Positions 17,554-26,014 are shown, numbered from the stretch's first letter. The stretch is DNA of 64,000 bases from CAADGU01 sp964467705 (GCA_964467705.1 CAYXUZ010000008.1:18446-82445), one strand, 5' to 3'. Notes: generated by a model not told the origin, from the sequence alone. Numbers and translations: made by a program.

Positions 17554-17568
17554 TTGAAGGAGAACTCC

Positions 17569-18324
17569 ATGCGAACCCCAATCATTGCCGGTAACTGGAA
17601 AATGAACAAAACGGCCGACCAGGCCGTCACCTTCGTCCGCGAAATCCGCCATGCCCTGCAAAACATCAAAGGCATAGACCGCGTCGTCTGCCCCCCCTTC
17701 CTGGCGATCCCCGCCGTCTATGAAGCGTTGCAAGCCACCGACATCGGCGTAGGGGCGCAAAATATGTATTTCGCCGAAAAAGGGGCCTACACCGGCGAAA
17801 TTGCGCCGGACATGCTCACCCCCTTCTGCCAATACGTCATCCTGGGCCATTCCGAACGGCGCGCCCTTTTTGGGGAAACAGACGAGGGGGTGAATAAGAA
17901 GGTACACGCGGCGCTGACCCATGGCCTGACGCCCATCATCTGCGTGGGTGAAAGTCTGGCGCAAAACGAAGCAGGTGAGACCCACGTGTTTGTGAGTGGA
18001 CAGGTGAAGGGGGCGTTTGCGGGATTAACGGCCGTGCAAGCCCCCGCCTGCGTCATCGCCTATGAACCCATCTGGGCCATCGGCACCGGCAAATCGGCCA
18101 GCGCCGCCGAAGCGGGCAGCATCATCGGCCTCAGCGTGCGCGGTGCATTGGCCGAACTATTTGGCGAAGCGGCCGCCCAGCAGGTGCGCATCCAATACGG
18201 CGGCAGCGTTACCGTAGACAACATCGCCGACTACATGGCCCACCCGGACATTGACGGCGCGCTCGTCGGCGGCGCCAGCCTGAAAGCGGACTTTGTAGAG
18301 CTGGTGCGCAACGCAGCAACATGA
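17569..18324 (+). CDS. tpiA: Triosephosphate isomerase
   Basis: It interconverts dihydroxyacetone phosphate and glyceraldehyde-3-phosphate in glycolysis. The 251-aa product has NWKMN (catalytic Lys11), GHSERR (electrophilic His), AYEPIWAIGTGKSAS (catalytic Glu and the phosphate-gripping loop) and the C-terminal YGGSV and GALVGGASL phosphate-binding turns. The ATG at 17569 is preceded by AAGGAG at about 17556. An in-frame TTG at 17554 precedes that site and is rejected. It is a stand-alone gene without gapA or pgk next to it. Confidence 0.97.
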   Translation: MRTPIIAGNWKMNKTADQAVTFVREIRHALQNIKGIDRVVCPPFLAIPAVYEALQATDIGVGAQNMYFAEKGAYTGEIAPDMLTPFCQYVILGHSERRALFGETDEGVNKKVHAALTHGLTPIICVGESLAQNEAGETHVFVSGQVKGAFAGLTAVQAPACVIAYEPIWAIGTGKSASAAEAGSIIGLSVRGALAELFGEAAAQQVRIQYGGSVTVDNIADYMAHPDIDGALVGGASLKADFVELVRNAAT

Positions 18325-18326
18325 TC

Positions 18327-18379
18327 AATGGTCAATTGTCAATGCTCATTGACAATTGACCATTATCCATTGACCATTA
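18327..18379. repeat. Near-perfect 38-base palindrome (AATGGTCAATTGTC words)
   Basis: Perfect 18-bp arms (18327-18344 and 18347-18364) are separated by only two bases, followed by another copy of the CCATTGACCATTAATG word that supplies the ATG at 18380. The AT-rich words differ from other repeats in the window but the architecture is the same. Confidence 0.8.
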
Positions 18380-19168
18380 ATGAACGACTCCCTCATGCCC
18401 TTCTTCTGGGTTTTAGTCACATTACCCATCTTACTGGTGATGCAGCGTTGGATTCACCAGCATTTGCACGGCATCGCCTTTTTGCTGATGGGGCAGCCGG
18501 GGCGGGCGGTGGTGCTGTATGCCATCGTTTTGTTGCCCGGTGTCTTTTTGCATGAGGCCAGCCATTGGCTGGCGGCCACACTGCTGGGGGTGCGCACGGG
18601 CACCTTTTCCGTCATCCCCCGCCAGCAGCCGGATGGCAGCGTCCAACTAGGCTACGTGGAGTATTACAAGAGCCGTTCGCTAGACCCGGTGCGGGAGAGT
18701 ATTATTGGGGGGGCGCCGTTGATTACGGGCACGGCCGTGATCCTGCTCATCAGCTACCACATCTTCAACTACCCCCAACTGGCCGCTCTGGTGCAAACTG
18801 GCGAAGTCCGCGCCCTGACGATTGCCCTGGAACAACTGTTACGTACACCTGACTTTTTCCTCTGGCTCTACCTCATTTTTGCCATCGCCACCGCCATGAT
18901 GCCCAGCCAATCTGACCGCCGCGCCTGGCCCGCCTTTGCCATCGCCCTGGTCGTCTTTGCCCTCATTCTCAACCTGTTGGGATTGTTTGATGTCGTTGCC
19001 ACCAGCCTGGCCGGGCCGGCGGCCGTTATGTTTGGTTATCTGGGGCTGGCCTTCTCCCTGGCTATCGGCGTCAACATTTTCTTCATGGTCGTCATTGCCT
19101 TTCTGGAATGGCTGATCAGCCGGGTAAGGGGTGTGTCGGTGTTATATAACCAGGCGCCAGAATCGTGA
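18380..19168 (+). CDS. M50-like membrane metalloprotease family protein
   Basis: The 262-aa polytopic protein has HEASH in the context PGVFLHEASHWLAATLLGV, a transmembrane HExxH zinc motif as in site-2 proteases, and a downstream hydrophobic region. Hydrophobic segments lie at about 8-28, 45-70, 118-140, 165-185, 195-225 and 228-250. The usual NPDG/LDG third-ligand motif is not clear, so it may be a divergent or inactive relative. Two possible ATGs (18380 and 18395) lie directly after a palindrome and neither has a ribosome-binding site. It precedes a glycosyltransferase gene by a few bases, so co-transcription is likely. Confidence 0.65.
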   Translation: MNDSLMPFFWVLVTLPILLVMQRWIHQHLHGIAFLLMGQPGRAVVLYAIVLLPGVFLHEASHWLAATLLGVRTGTFSVIPRQQPDGSVQLGYVEYYKSRSLDPVRESIIGGAPLITGTAVILLISYHIFNYPQLAALVQTGEVRALTIALEQLLRTPDFFLWLYLIFAIATAMMPSQSDRRAWPAFAIALVVFALILNLLGLFDVVATSLAGPAAVMFGYLGLAFSLAIGVNIFFMVVIAFLEWLISRVRGVSVLYNQAPES

Positions 19169-19192
19169 CACTTGCCACCTGCCACGTGCCAC

Positions 19193-20074
19193 ATGATCTC
19201 CATCCTCATCACTACCTACCGGGAAGCGCACACCATTGGCCGGGCGTTGGAGGCATTTCTGCCGCAACTGCCCGCTGATGGTGAAATTTTGGTGGTATGC
19301 CCGGATGCGGAGACAACGGCCGTCATCCAGCAATACGCCTCTCTTCATCCCCAAATCCGCCACGTACCCGACCCCGGCCTGGGCAAACCAAATGCACTCA
19401 ACATCGGCTTGCAAGCGGCCCGCGGCGACCTGATTGTGTTTAGCGATGGCGATGTGGTGGTGGATGAGCAGGCTTTAACCCCCTTGTTGTCTCCATTTGC
19501 CGAACCACATGTGGGTGCGGTGACAGGTCGCCCGGTGAGCGTTTCGCCGCGAGAGACAAAACTTGGTTACTGGTCACACTTGCTGGTGGAAGGGGCGCAT
19601 CAGGCGCGGCTGGCGCGGGATGCCGCTGGACAATTCTTGCTATGCTCCGGTTATCTCTTTGCCGCCCGTCGTTCGCTCATTCCCCCCTTGCCGATTGATG
19701 CGCTGGCCGAGGATGCTGTCATTTCCCATCGCATTGCCGAGCAGGGATATGCCATCCGTTATGCACCAACGGCCGAGGTGTATGTGAAGTATCCAGCCAC
19801 TTATGCAGACTGGCGGCGGCAGAAGATTCGTTCGGCGGGGGGATATGCGCAGGAGTATGTGCGGCGTTCTCCGTACCAGATGCGTTCAGCGCGGCGGGAG
19901 GTGCAGGATGGCCTGGGCCACACGCTGCGCTTTGCGCAATCGCCGCGGGAGTTTGGCTGGACGTTGCAACTACTTGGGGCGCGGCTGCATTTGTGGGCTT
20001 CGGTGTGGTGGCAGGTGCGGGTGCGCCAACGGCCGTTGCCCGACCTCTGGCAGCGCGTGGAAAGCACGAAATAG
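19193..20074 (+). CDS. Family 2 glycosyltransferase
   Basis: GT2 enzymes transfer a sugar from a nucleotide donor. The 293-aa product begins MISILITTYREAHTIGRALEAF, the nucleotide-binding start of the GT-A fold. It contains VFSDGDVVVDEQAL (DxD-like metal site) and AEDAVISHRIAEQGY (catalytic base region). A YADWRRQKIRSAGGY stretch corresponds to the (Q/R)xxRW region of processive enzymes but is divergent. It has no C-terminal membrane helices. I choose ATG 19193 since the upstream codons are GCCACCTGCCACGTGCC repeat sequence. Confidence 0.85.
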   Translation: MISILITTYREAHTIGRALEAFLPQLPADGEILVVCPDAETTAVIQQYASLHPQIRHVPDPGLGKPNALNIGLQAARGDLIVFSDGDVVVDEQALTPLLSPFAEPHVGAVTGRPVSVSPRETKLGYWSHLLVEGAHQARLARDAAGQFLLCSGYLFAARRSLIPPLPIDALAEDAVISHRIAEQGYAIRYAPTAEVYVKYPATYADWRRQKIRSAGGYAQEYVRRSPYQMRSARREVQDGLGHTLRFAQSPREFGWTLQLLGARLHLWASVWWQVRVRQRPLPDLWQRVESTK

Positions 20075-20093
20075 GATGGTACAAGACGGCCGT

Positions 20094-20349
20094 TATGCGC
20101 CAATTAACATTGCCTTTTGATACACTTGTTTACCTGAAACCTTCACCCATAGTCGCCGCCCATCCTTTCTCCCATGATGGGTTGTGCCGCGAAGATGCGC
20201 GCTTAAATTTGGAAACCCAATACGCTCATTTGTTGGAAGAAACCGATTTGTTTAATCGCCGTGTGGTCAGTTTCCAGGCCAACAAAACGGAAACGCTGCA
20301 TAATTTGATGGCTTATAGCCAATGGTTCGTCGAACAAAATCTTAGCTGA
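20094..20349 (+). pseudogene. Short ORF, probable fragment of a DNA-modification gene
   Basis: The 84-residue reading frame (MRQLTLPFDTLVYLKPSPIV...NRRVVSFQANKTETLHNLM) is too short for a known domain. Its phrase order is reminiscent of the C-terminal part of some site-specific DNA methyltransferases next to type I systems. The HsdR remnant right behind it supports a decayed restriction locus. Identification of the parent gene is tentative. Confidence 0.4.
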
Positions 20350-20591
20350 ATGAGGAGATCAAAGACCGGGCAGCGACCAATTTGGTGCAAAGTCGCAAAT
20401 TCTCGCAAATGTTGGCCGACGCGGTGCGCCGTTACCAAAACGGGCTGATTGATTCGGCGCGGGTCATCGAAGAATTGATCCGAATGGCCCAGGAGAGGCG
20501 CGAAGCGGATAAGGAGGGCGAAAAGCTCAATCTGTGGGTAGATGAGTTGGCGAAGGGCCGGAAAATGGAGAAGATTTTGCGTGGCTTGTAA
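20346..20591 (+). pseudogene. Remnant of a type I restriction enzyme R subunit (HsdR C-terminus)
   Basis: From a CTG at 20346 the frame reads LNEEIKDRAATNLVQSRKFS followed by ADAVRRYQNGLIDSARVIEE and RMAQERREADKEGEKLNL. This is the C-terminal helicase-associated helical region (DUF3387) of HsdR. An intact HsdR is about 800-1000 residues; here only about 80 remain, an in-frame TAG precedes the CTG and the final residues are off-family. No motor or nuclease domain, HsdM or HsdS is nearby. It is a decayed type I system. Confidence 0.75.
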
Positions 20592-20599
20592 GGTGTGCT

Positions 20600-20650
20600 T
20601 TACTGCTGCCCCCGCTGGCGCGGCGCCACCAGGTAGTGGCATTTCAATTA
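20600..20650 (-). pseudogene. Orphan duplicate of the fucokinase-like gene 3' region
   Basis: Read on the minus strand this piece encodes LKCHYLVAPRQRGQQ and a stop. The intact gene at 21682-25062 encodes LKCHYLAVPRQRGQQ near its C-terminus. Over 45 aligned bases I count 37 identities without gaps. The remnant is orphaned about 1.1 kb beyond the end of the intact gene, with hicBA and the IF-1 paralog in between. Confidence 0.65.
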
Positions 20651-20819
20651 TGACACCAGACCGCTCGCGCGGAATAATTGAACTTTTACGGCCGTTAGAC
20701 TACAGTGTGGCTCAATGATAACCAGAACATAACATGACAAAATCAGCCGGGTTGCCGACCACCTATCAAAGAGCAAGATTCCTTGTGGAAGAGTTCTCGA
20801 AACGACAGGTAGCGTATGT

Positions 20820-20838
20820 TATAATGGGGCATTAGGAG
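20820..20838 (+). promoter_or_regulatory. -10 box and ribosome-binding site of hicBA
   Basis: TATAAT at 20820-20825 and AGGAG at 20834-20838 precede the hicB ATG at 20846. No convincing -35 box is seen at the expected distance. The short leader fits an autoregulated toxin-antitoxin promoter. Confidence 0.5.
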
Positions 20839-20845
20839 CAAAAAT

Positions 20846-21070
20846 ATGACCTATAAAGCCACAATTATTATTGAAAAAGATGAACATGGGTATTATGCCT
20901 ATGCCCCAGAATTGACGGGTTGCCAGACAGAAGGAAATTCCCTGGACGAGGTAATGGTCAACATTCAAGAGGCCGTTGAACTGTATTTAGAGACCATGAC
21001 CGAAGATGAAATCAGGCAAACCCTCAGCAGTTCAGTGCTCACCACCACCCTGGAGATAGCCGTTGCCTAA
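20846..21070 (+). CDS. hicB: HicB-family antitoxin
   Basis: The 74-aa protein is the short HicB fold (UPF0150) that binds HicA: MTYKATIIIEKDEHGYYAYAPELTGCQTEG, a four-residue-spaced YYAYAPELTGC motif, then ANIQEAVELYLE-like helix. It lacks an added DNA-binding domain, unlike longer HicB proteins, so autorepression by this protein alone is uncertain. It overlaps hicA by eight bases, in the order antitoxin then toxin. Confidence 0.9.
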   Translation: MTYKATIIIEKDEHGYYAYAPELTGCQTEGNSLDEVMVNIQEAVELYLETMTEDEIRQTLSSSVLTTTLEIAVA

Positions 21071-21263
21071 ACAACCACGCCTCACAGCCAAAGAAGCCGA
21101 AGCTTTGCTGCTTGAAGCAGGTTTTACGTTGGTACGCACAAAAGGCAGCCATCACATCTATATGCGAAATACAAGCAGAGTCGTTGTTCCTTTTCACAGT
21201 GGCAAAGTCTTGCATCCAAAAATCGTTAAACAAGTTTTCCAGGCAATTGAAGCGAACGAATAA
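21063..21263 (+). CDS. hicA: HicA-family mRNA interferase toxin
   Basis: HicA has a dsRBD-like fold and cuts mRNA using a single catalytic His. The 66-aa product has PRLTAKEAEALLLEAGFTLV followed by RTKGSHHIYMR, with the catalytic His in GSHH, and a PFHSGKVLHPKIVKQVF C-terminus. All family features are intact. I use the TTG at 21063 as the start; it lies inside the hicB end, which suggests translational coupling. Confidence 0.9.
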   Translation: MPKQPRLTAKEAEALLLEAGFTLVRTKGSHHIYMRNTSRVVVPFHSGKVLHPKIVKQVFQAIEANE

Positions 21264-21348
21264 TTCTATTCCTCACACCAAGATCAATACCTGCCCTCTT
21301 AATAAGTGACAAGATTTGCTGTTTATCAGCTAGATTCGGAGACAAACA

Positions 21349-21651
21349 ATGAAAAAGTCAAAGGCCAAATTGGTGTTGGAAGGCAAAATTATTGAGCGCC
21401 TACCAACCACCTTCTTTGAGGTGGAGTTGGATAATGGTCAGACAATGCTGACTTATCTGGCAACAAAGAGAGCCAGAAAATACTATCTCCAGCTAAAACC
21501 AGGTGACCGTGTACAAGTAGAACTCTTAGCAAGCGATGCCTCACACGGAAAAATTGTCCGGGTGCTTGAACCATTCGATCCATCGATTATTCTTGAGATG
21601 ATGCCTGGATTATCCTCCAGCGAAGAAATTGATGCACAGAACAAGTCGTAG
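21349..21651 (+). CDS. Divergent translation initiation factor IF-1 homolog
   Basis: The 100-aa protein carries an S1/OB fold like IF-1. LVLEGKIIERLPTTFFEVEL followed by NGQTMLTYLATKRARKYYLQ and KPGDRVQVELLASDASHGKI aligns block by block with canonical IF-1 (72 aa), but with lower identity and an extra C-terminal tail (about 25 residues rich in Ser and Glu). The neighbourhood (hicBA, restriction remnants) is not ribosomal, so this is probably an accessory IF-1 paralog and not the housekeeping infA. GGAG lies about 12 bases before the ATG. Confidence 0.75.
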   Translation: MKKSKAKLVLEGKIIERLPTTFFEVELDNGQTMLTYLATKRARKYYLQLKPGDRVQVELLASDASHGKIVRVLEPFDPSIILEMMPGLSSSEEIDAQNKS

Positions 21652-21681
21652 ATCAAAAATGAAGAGCGAACCAACCCTTTC

Positions 21682-24600
21682 TTACCCCCACACACATAAG
21701 GATTCCAAATACGCGGCCGAGCCGTCGCGGAGCCAGCCGTCGAGTTGAGCGACTTCTTTGAGCTGCTGTCCCCGCTGTCGAGGCACGGCCAGGTAATGGC
21801 ATTTCAGCTCCGGCACGGCCGTCATATCCCCCCACAACTTTTCAAACTGCGCCACCGGGAAGATGTCTTCCTGCCCCTTGCCCCACCGCTTTTTTACGTC
21901 TTTCAGCGTGATGTAGGTGGGCATCCGCGCCGCCATCTGGCGCACGGCCGTCGCCACCCGCGTCCCATCCACCAAATCTGCCCGGCCTAATCCAAACACG
22001 CCCAATAACTGGTCAATATCCAGCCACATCGTATTCGAGTTGTAGTAGCTCAGGGCAAACTCCACCTCCTCGTGGGGCAGGGCCAGGCCTTCAATCAGAC
22101 GGACACGGCCGTCAATCCGCGCCAGCCCGCCCCCGCGATCTTCAATACGGCGGGTGATCACCTCGGCCGTTAGCGCCGCGCCAGAGGCCAGATGCGCCCC
22201 CAAAACGGCCGGGTCCACGTTCGCCCCCAAGGTGTCAATGTTGTGAACCATGAGCGTGCGCAGCGACGGCCGTGCCGCCAACATCTCCCGCAGCACCCCA
22301 TTCAGCAGCAAATTGGGAATCTCATACCAATGCCCCACCGGATGCAAACATTGGCGCGGTAAATTGTCGGTATAATCGCTGCCCTCGCCCATGCTTTGCG
22401 CCCAACCGATGAGGGCATTGTGCAGGCTCTCGCGCACCTTTTGCGCCTGCTCGTCGAGCAACTGCTGTGGCATTTCCTCCCAGGCAAACCGCAAGTCCCG
22501 CGCCATGGGAATGAGCCGCAGCCCTACCGACCGCCCCGGCGAGAGATAGAGCGGGCCGTCATAGCCATAATGCCGTTCCGCCTCCAAAAAGTTGGCGATG
22601 GGATCATGCGTCAGGTAGCTGGTGGTAATCACATGCGGCAAATCCACGCCCACCAACCGGCCGATCTGGCGGCTTTTAGCCAGATGTACCTCGATGAATG
22701 TGCGGTGACGGCCATCCAGTTCCACAAAGGGATTGAGCGCCTTCACCACACCCGCGCCATGCGTCCAACGGCTGCCCGCACCCCCGGCCAACGACACCAC
22801 CGCCACCGCGCCATCGGCCAACGCCTGCAACCCCAAATCCCGGAAATGGTCGGGTATCGTGCCGGTCAAATCTTGCACATCCTCGACGTGGACATCTTCA
22901 ATCAGGCTGCGCACCGGCAGCCGGTTTTGGGCCAGGCCAATACGCCCGGCGCGCAAATCAGCCCGAATTTGCTCATGTTGCAGGCGGTCAAACCCATTTT
23001 CCGTCAACAATGTTTCCAGACTCTTGCCCGTTTGCGCCCCCTCCACCGCGCCGGGCAACAGCCGGTCAAACAACGCCTGCATCATGCCGCCCAACTCTTG
23101 TTGGCTACGCGACGCGACGCCGAGCCGGTCCAATTCAGCGCGGCGAGCGGGGGGCAGTTCCCAGGCGTCTCGGCGCAGAAGAGCGGGCACAGTGAGGGTG
23201 TAATACTGCGGTGGCATGAGGGCGGATTCACCGTCCAACCAATCCGCCCAGGTGCCGCGCTCGTTGATGGCAAAGTCATACACCACCGGCTCCATGGCAA
23301 AGGGCACGGCCGTTTCCAACCCCCGTTTCGTTTCGCTCATAATCGTTTGCAGGCGATCTTGCGCCTCCGCTTTGCGGTCTGGCGCAAAGATGAAACCCAT
23401 GCCCCCACCGGCCATGCCACCCAACATCCAGAAACCCCAAAAATCCGCGCCAAATTCGGTCTGTACCCGGCGAATCAGTTCGTCGGTGTAGCGGTTGCCC
23501 GCCCAGGGGATGATGGTGCGGATGGGACCGTGAAAGTTGCGATGGGTGGCCGCGCCGATGGCGGGCACATCACCGGCCTGCAAATGGGCCACAATTTCAT
23601 CGTAAATGTGAATGGCGGTCTGACGGCCGTGCCACTCCGCCGCCGAGCGCAGCAAATACTTTTCCGTCACCATCTCCAAAATGGGGCCAACATCCTGGGC
23701 CATGCCGCCATGCACCAGCACCAGACTCTCCTGCAACGCCTGTCGTGTGGCCGGTGACACTTCGTCCAGGGTGAGAATGTGATGCCCCGGCAGCAGCCGC
23801 CCCCGGCTAACGCCCCATTCCGGGTCGCCATCAGCCGCCCGTTCGCCGTGAATCATCTTCATGCCCGGCCAGACGCCGCCGGAATCCTGCCAGCCGCCGC
23901 CCGACCCGGCCAGCCATTCACCCAAAATGGCCCGCGCCGCCACCAGCCGCCGCTCCGCTTCGCTGAGTTGGCCGGTCAGCGACTGCGCCTGCCCGGTAGC
24001 CCGCATACAGACGGTGATCAGGCAGGCCAGCAAGTTGGTAGAGACGGCCAGCCGCGACCCTTTGGGAATGCCGTTGACGCTGCTGACCAGTTCCAGTCCG
24101 CGCCCCGGCCCCACCAGTTGCACCAGCAAGTCGCCGAGCGGCTGCCCGGCCCCTTCCATGCCCGGCGGCACAATCCCGGCGGCGATAATGGCGGCTTTGA
24201 GCAGCCCCAGGTAATCGCGGGCAAAGTCGAAAATTTCGTCGAGGGTGGTGATCACGGCCGTCGCCCCCAAATCCACACTCGTCAACCGAATCACCGGCTC
24301 GTCAATCACACGCAGATAAGCCTCAACGGGTGGTTTGGGATTGTTTGAACGCAGAGACGCAGAGGCGCGGAGATTGTCTTCCCCTCTGCGCTCTCCGTGC
24401 CTCTGCGTTGAATTGTTTTCGCGGACGGCCAGATCAATGGAAACGTTGAGAACCCGTGCGCCTTCGGGGAAGTCCATGCCCAGGAAGAAGATGTCGCTCC
24501 AACCGGAGTGGGTGAGGTCCATGCGCACGGGTGTGCTTTCGCGCAGGATGGGAAAGAGGCCGTGACTGGTCTGGCACAATTCCGGGCGGATGCGCAGCGG

Positions 24601-25062
24601 ATGGTCGGCCGGGTGGCCGGTGCGGAACATCCATTGATTGCCGCGCACGGTGCGCACACTGCGCCGCACCTGGTCGGCTAATGTCTGGAAACCGAGGCGA
24701 TGGTACGCAGCGGCGAGGGCACTGGCAATGGCGTCGCTAGGGCCATCGGCCGTTTGCTGCGCCAGAAAATTATCAATGGCCTCGGCAAAACGGCGGTTCA
24801 GCAGGTGTTCATAGCCGGTATAAGGGATGTGCCCTTTGCTAACCAGCCCGGCCTTCTCCGGCAGGTGAAAGCGGTAAATGGCATAGAGGAAAAAGAGGGC
24901 GCGCACCCGCTCATACAGGTTGTCCCGTTCGCGGCGGAATTTGTCCAGGGCAGCACATTCAGCCAGCAGGTCGGGCAGGGTGGCTGCCTGGCAAAAATCG
25001 TCCAGAGAACGGTTGCGGGTGTGGGGGTCTACGGCCGTGATAATCTCAATCAATTCGCTCAT
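21682..25062 (-). CDS. Fusion of a fucokinase-like GHMP kinase and a UDP-sugar pyrophosphorylase-like domain
   Basis: The 1126-aa product has two catalytic halves. The first (about 160-600) is fucokinase-like: LTHSGWSDIFFLGMDFPEG corresponds to the D(L)xGGWxD site, VSSVNGIPKGSRLAVSTN at about 325-342 is the phosphate-binding GHMP motif (normally PxGSGLGxS, so altered here), and DFWGFWMLGGMAGGGMGFIF is the C-terminal glycine block. The second (about 740-1126) resembles the UDPGP nucleotidyltransferase fold (VSLAGGAGSRWTHG). It probably converts a free sugar to a nucleotide sugar in two steps. Known FKP enzymes have the pyrophosphorylase first; here the order is reversed. An in-frame repeat insert lies at residues 215-240. 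Which sugar is used is unknown. Confidence 0.78.
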   Translation of the reverse strand: MSELIEIITAVDPHTRNRSLDDFCQAATLPDLLAECAALDKFRRERDNLYERVRALFFLYAIYRFHLPEKAGLVSKGHIPYTGYEHLLNRRFAEAIDNFLAQQTADGPSDAIASALAAAYHRLGFQTLADQVRRSVRTVRGNQWMFRTGHPADHPLRIRPELCQTSHGLFPILRESTPVRMDLTHSGWSDIFFLGMDFPEGARVLNVSIDLAVRENNSTQRHGERRGEDNLRASASLRSNNPKPPVEAYLRVIDEPVIRLTSVDLGATAVITTLDEIFDFARDYLGLLKAAIIAAGIVPPGMEGAGQPLGDLLVQLVGPGRGLELVSSVNGIPKGSRLAVSTNLLACLITVCMRATGQAQSLTGQLSEAERRLVAARAILGEWLAGSGGGWQDSGGVWPGMKMIHGERAADGDPEWGVSRGRLLPGHHILTLDEVSPATRQALQESLVLVHGGMAQDVGPILEMVTEKYLLRSAAEWHGRQTAIHIYDEIVAHLQAGDVPAIGAATHRNFHGPIRTIIPWAGNRYTDELIRRVQTEFGADFWGFWMLGGMAGGGMGFIFAPDRKAEAQDRLQTIMSETKRGLETAVPFAMEPVVYDFAINERGTWADWLDGESALMPPQYYTLTVPALLRRDAWELPPARRAELDRLGVASRSQQELGGMMQALFDRLLPGAVEGAQTGKSLETLLTENGFDRLQHEQIRADLRAGRIGLAQNRLPVRSLIEDVHVEDVQDLTGTIPDHFRDLGLQALADGAVAVVSLAGGAGSRWTHGAGVVKALNPFVELDGRHRTFIEVHLAKSRQIGRLVGVDLPHVITTSYLTHDPIANFLEAERHYGYDGPLYLSPGRSVGLRLIPMARDLRFAWEEMPQQLLDEQAQKVRESLHNALIGWAQSMGEGSDYTDNLPRQCLHPVGHWYEIPNLLLNGVLREMLAARPSLRTLMVHNIDTLGANVDPAVLGAHLASGAALTAEVITRRIEDRGGGLARIDGRVRLIEGLALPHEEVEFALSYYNSNTMWLDIDQLLGVFGLGRADLVDGTRVATAVRQMAARMPTYITLKDVKKRWGKGQEDIFPVAQFEKLWGDMTAVPELKCHYLAVPRQRGQQLKEVAQLDGWLRDGSAAYLESLCVWG
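24345..24421. repeat. GACGCAGAGG hairpin inserted in the fusion gene
   Basis: Arms 24356-24372 and 24393-24409 match at 15 of 17 positions, with words CGCAGAGGCGCGGAG and CTCCGTGCCTCTGCG. Words resemble the spacer at 59598-59622 (CCTTTGCGCCTTTGCG). In frame it adds about 25 Arg/Ser-rich residues between two conserved segments. Confidence 0.75.
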
Positions 25063-25078
25063 GTTGAGTCCTGAATTT

Positions 25079-26014
25079 TTAGAATGGGATGGGGAGTTGC
25101 ATAGAGATGGGCATTAGCTCTTCGGGTTCCATCACGCTATCGGTAGCAAAGCCCGGTTTGATTAACAAGGCTTCCTGCATGGGCTTGCGCAACTCCTCGG
25201 TGGGGCCTACGTGGTAAAAATGAGAAACAGTGCGCTGCACGGTACGGGGCCAATAACGCGGGATGTGTTCATTAACACGATATTGATTCTCTTTCCAAAG
25301 AGAGATGGCAAAACCGCCAGGAAGGGCTTGTACTATTTGCGCCAATTCTATGGCGTCTTGTTCCGACCATTGGTTGAAATAATCAGTGTGACGGCCGTAA
25401 TAAGGCGGATCCAGATAAACAAAATCTTCGGCGGTGGCATCAGCCAGAGCAGCACGCCAATCCTGTACACAAAATGCCCACTCTTTTCCCTGCATAATAC
25501 CTTGAATGACCTTTACCTGGTTGACAATTTTGGTGATATACGCAGGCTGGAAACGATCAGGTTTGCGGCAAAAAGGGACATTGAATTCGCCATTTTGATT
25601 GAATCGCATCATGCCATTAAAACAGGCACGGCTCAGGAATAGAAAATCGAGCGGATCGCCTTCGGCATTAAACCGTTCACGGACGGTGTAGTAGTAACTC
25701 TGCTTATCGCTACGGCCGTTTGTCCGCAGTCGTTCTCCTTCGCATTGTAGATGTTGTTTGACGGTGTGCGGGGTGACACGGCCGTCGTAGATTCCCTGGT
25801 AGAAGTTGACAATGTGTGGGTTGATATCACTCACTACTGCTCGTTGGGGGCGCACGTTGAAGAGAACAACACCAGAGCCAAGAAATGGCTCAACCCAACG
25901 GCCGTTACCCTCCCAAACCACATTTTGCATAATAAAGGGAACCAATTTTGTTTTGATTCCTTGACATTTAATGGGGGGAACAATCACATTTTCCGGCGTT
26001 CTAGGGAGCTTCAT
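25079..26014 (-). CDS. EcoRV-type DNA adenine methyltransferase (D12 class)
   Basis: The enzyme protects host DNA from the neighbouring endonuclease by N6-adenine methylation. The 311-aa product has motif I in WVEPFLGSGVVLFN (about 40-53), the catalytic DPPY in FVYLDPPYYGRHTDYF (202-205), and a long series of blocks I recall from M.EcoRV: VPPIKxQGIKTKLVP, SDINPHIVNFY, PLDFLFLSRACFNGMMRFN, FNVPFCRKPxRF and SHFYHVGPTEE. It starts at 26014, overlapping the endonuclease stop by four bases (ATGA). Target specificity GATATC is inferred from this similarity and the partner. Confidence 0.93.
   Translation of the reverse strand: MKLPRTPENVIVPPIKCQGIKTKLVPFIMQNVVWEGNGRWVEPFLGSGVVLFNVRPQRAVVSDINPHIVNFYQGIYDGRVTPHTVKQHLQCEGERLRTNGRSDKQSYYYTVRERFNAEGDPLDFLFLSRACFNGMMRFNQNGEFNVPFCRKPDRFQPAYITKIVNQVKVIQGIMQGKEWAFCVQDWRAALADATAEDFVYLDPPYYGRHTDYFNQWSEQDAIELAQIVQALPGGFAISLWKENQYRVNEHIPRYWPRTVQRTVSHFYHVGPTEELRKPMQEALLIKPGFATDSVMEPEELMPISMQLPIPF

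Noticed and set aside
22396..23757. 453-codon plus-strand frame opposite the fusion gene
   Set aside because: It is antisense to conserved kinase and nucleotidyltransferase blocks and its composition (His, Arg, Pro-rich) is typical of a shadow frame.
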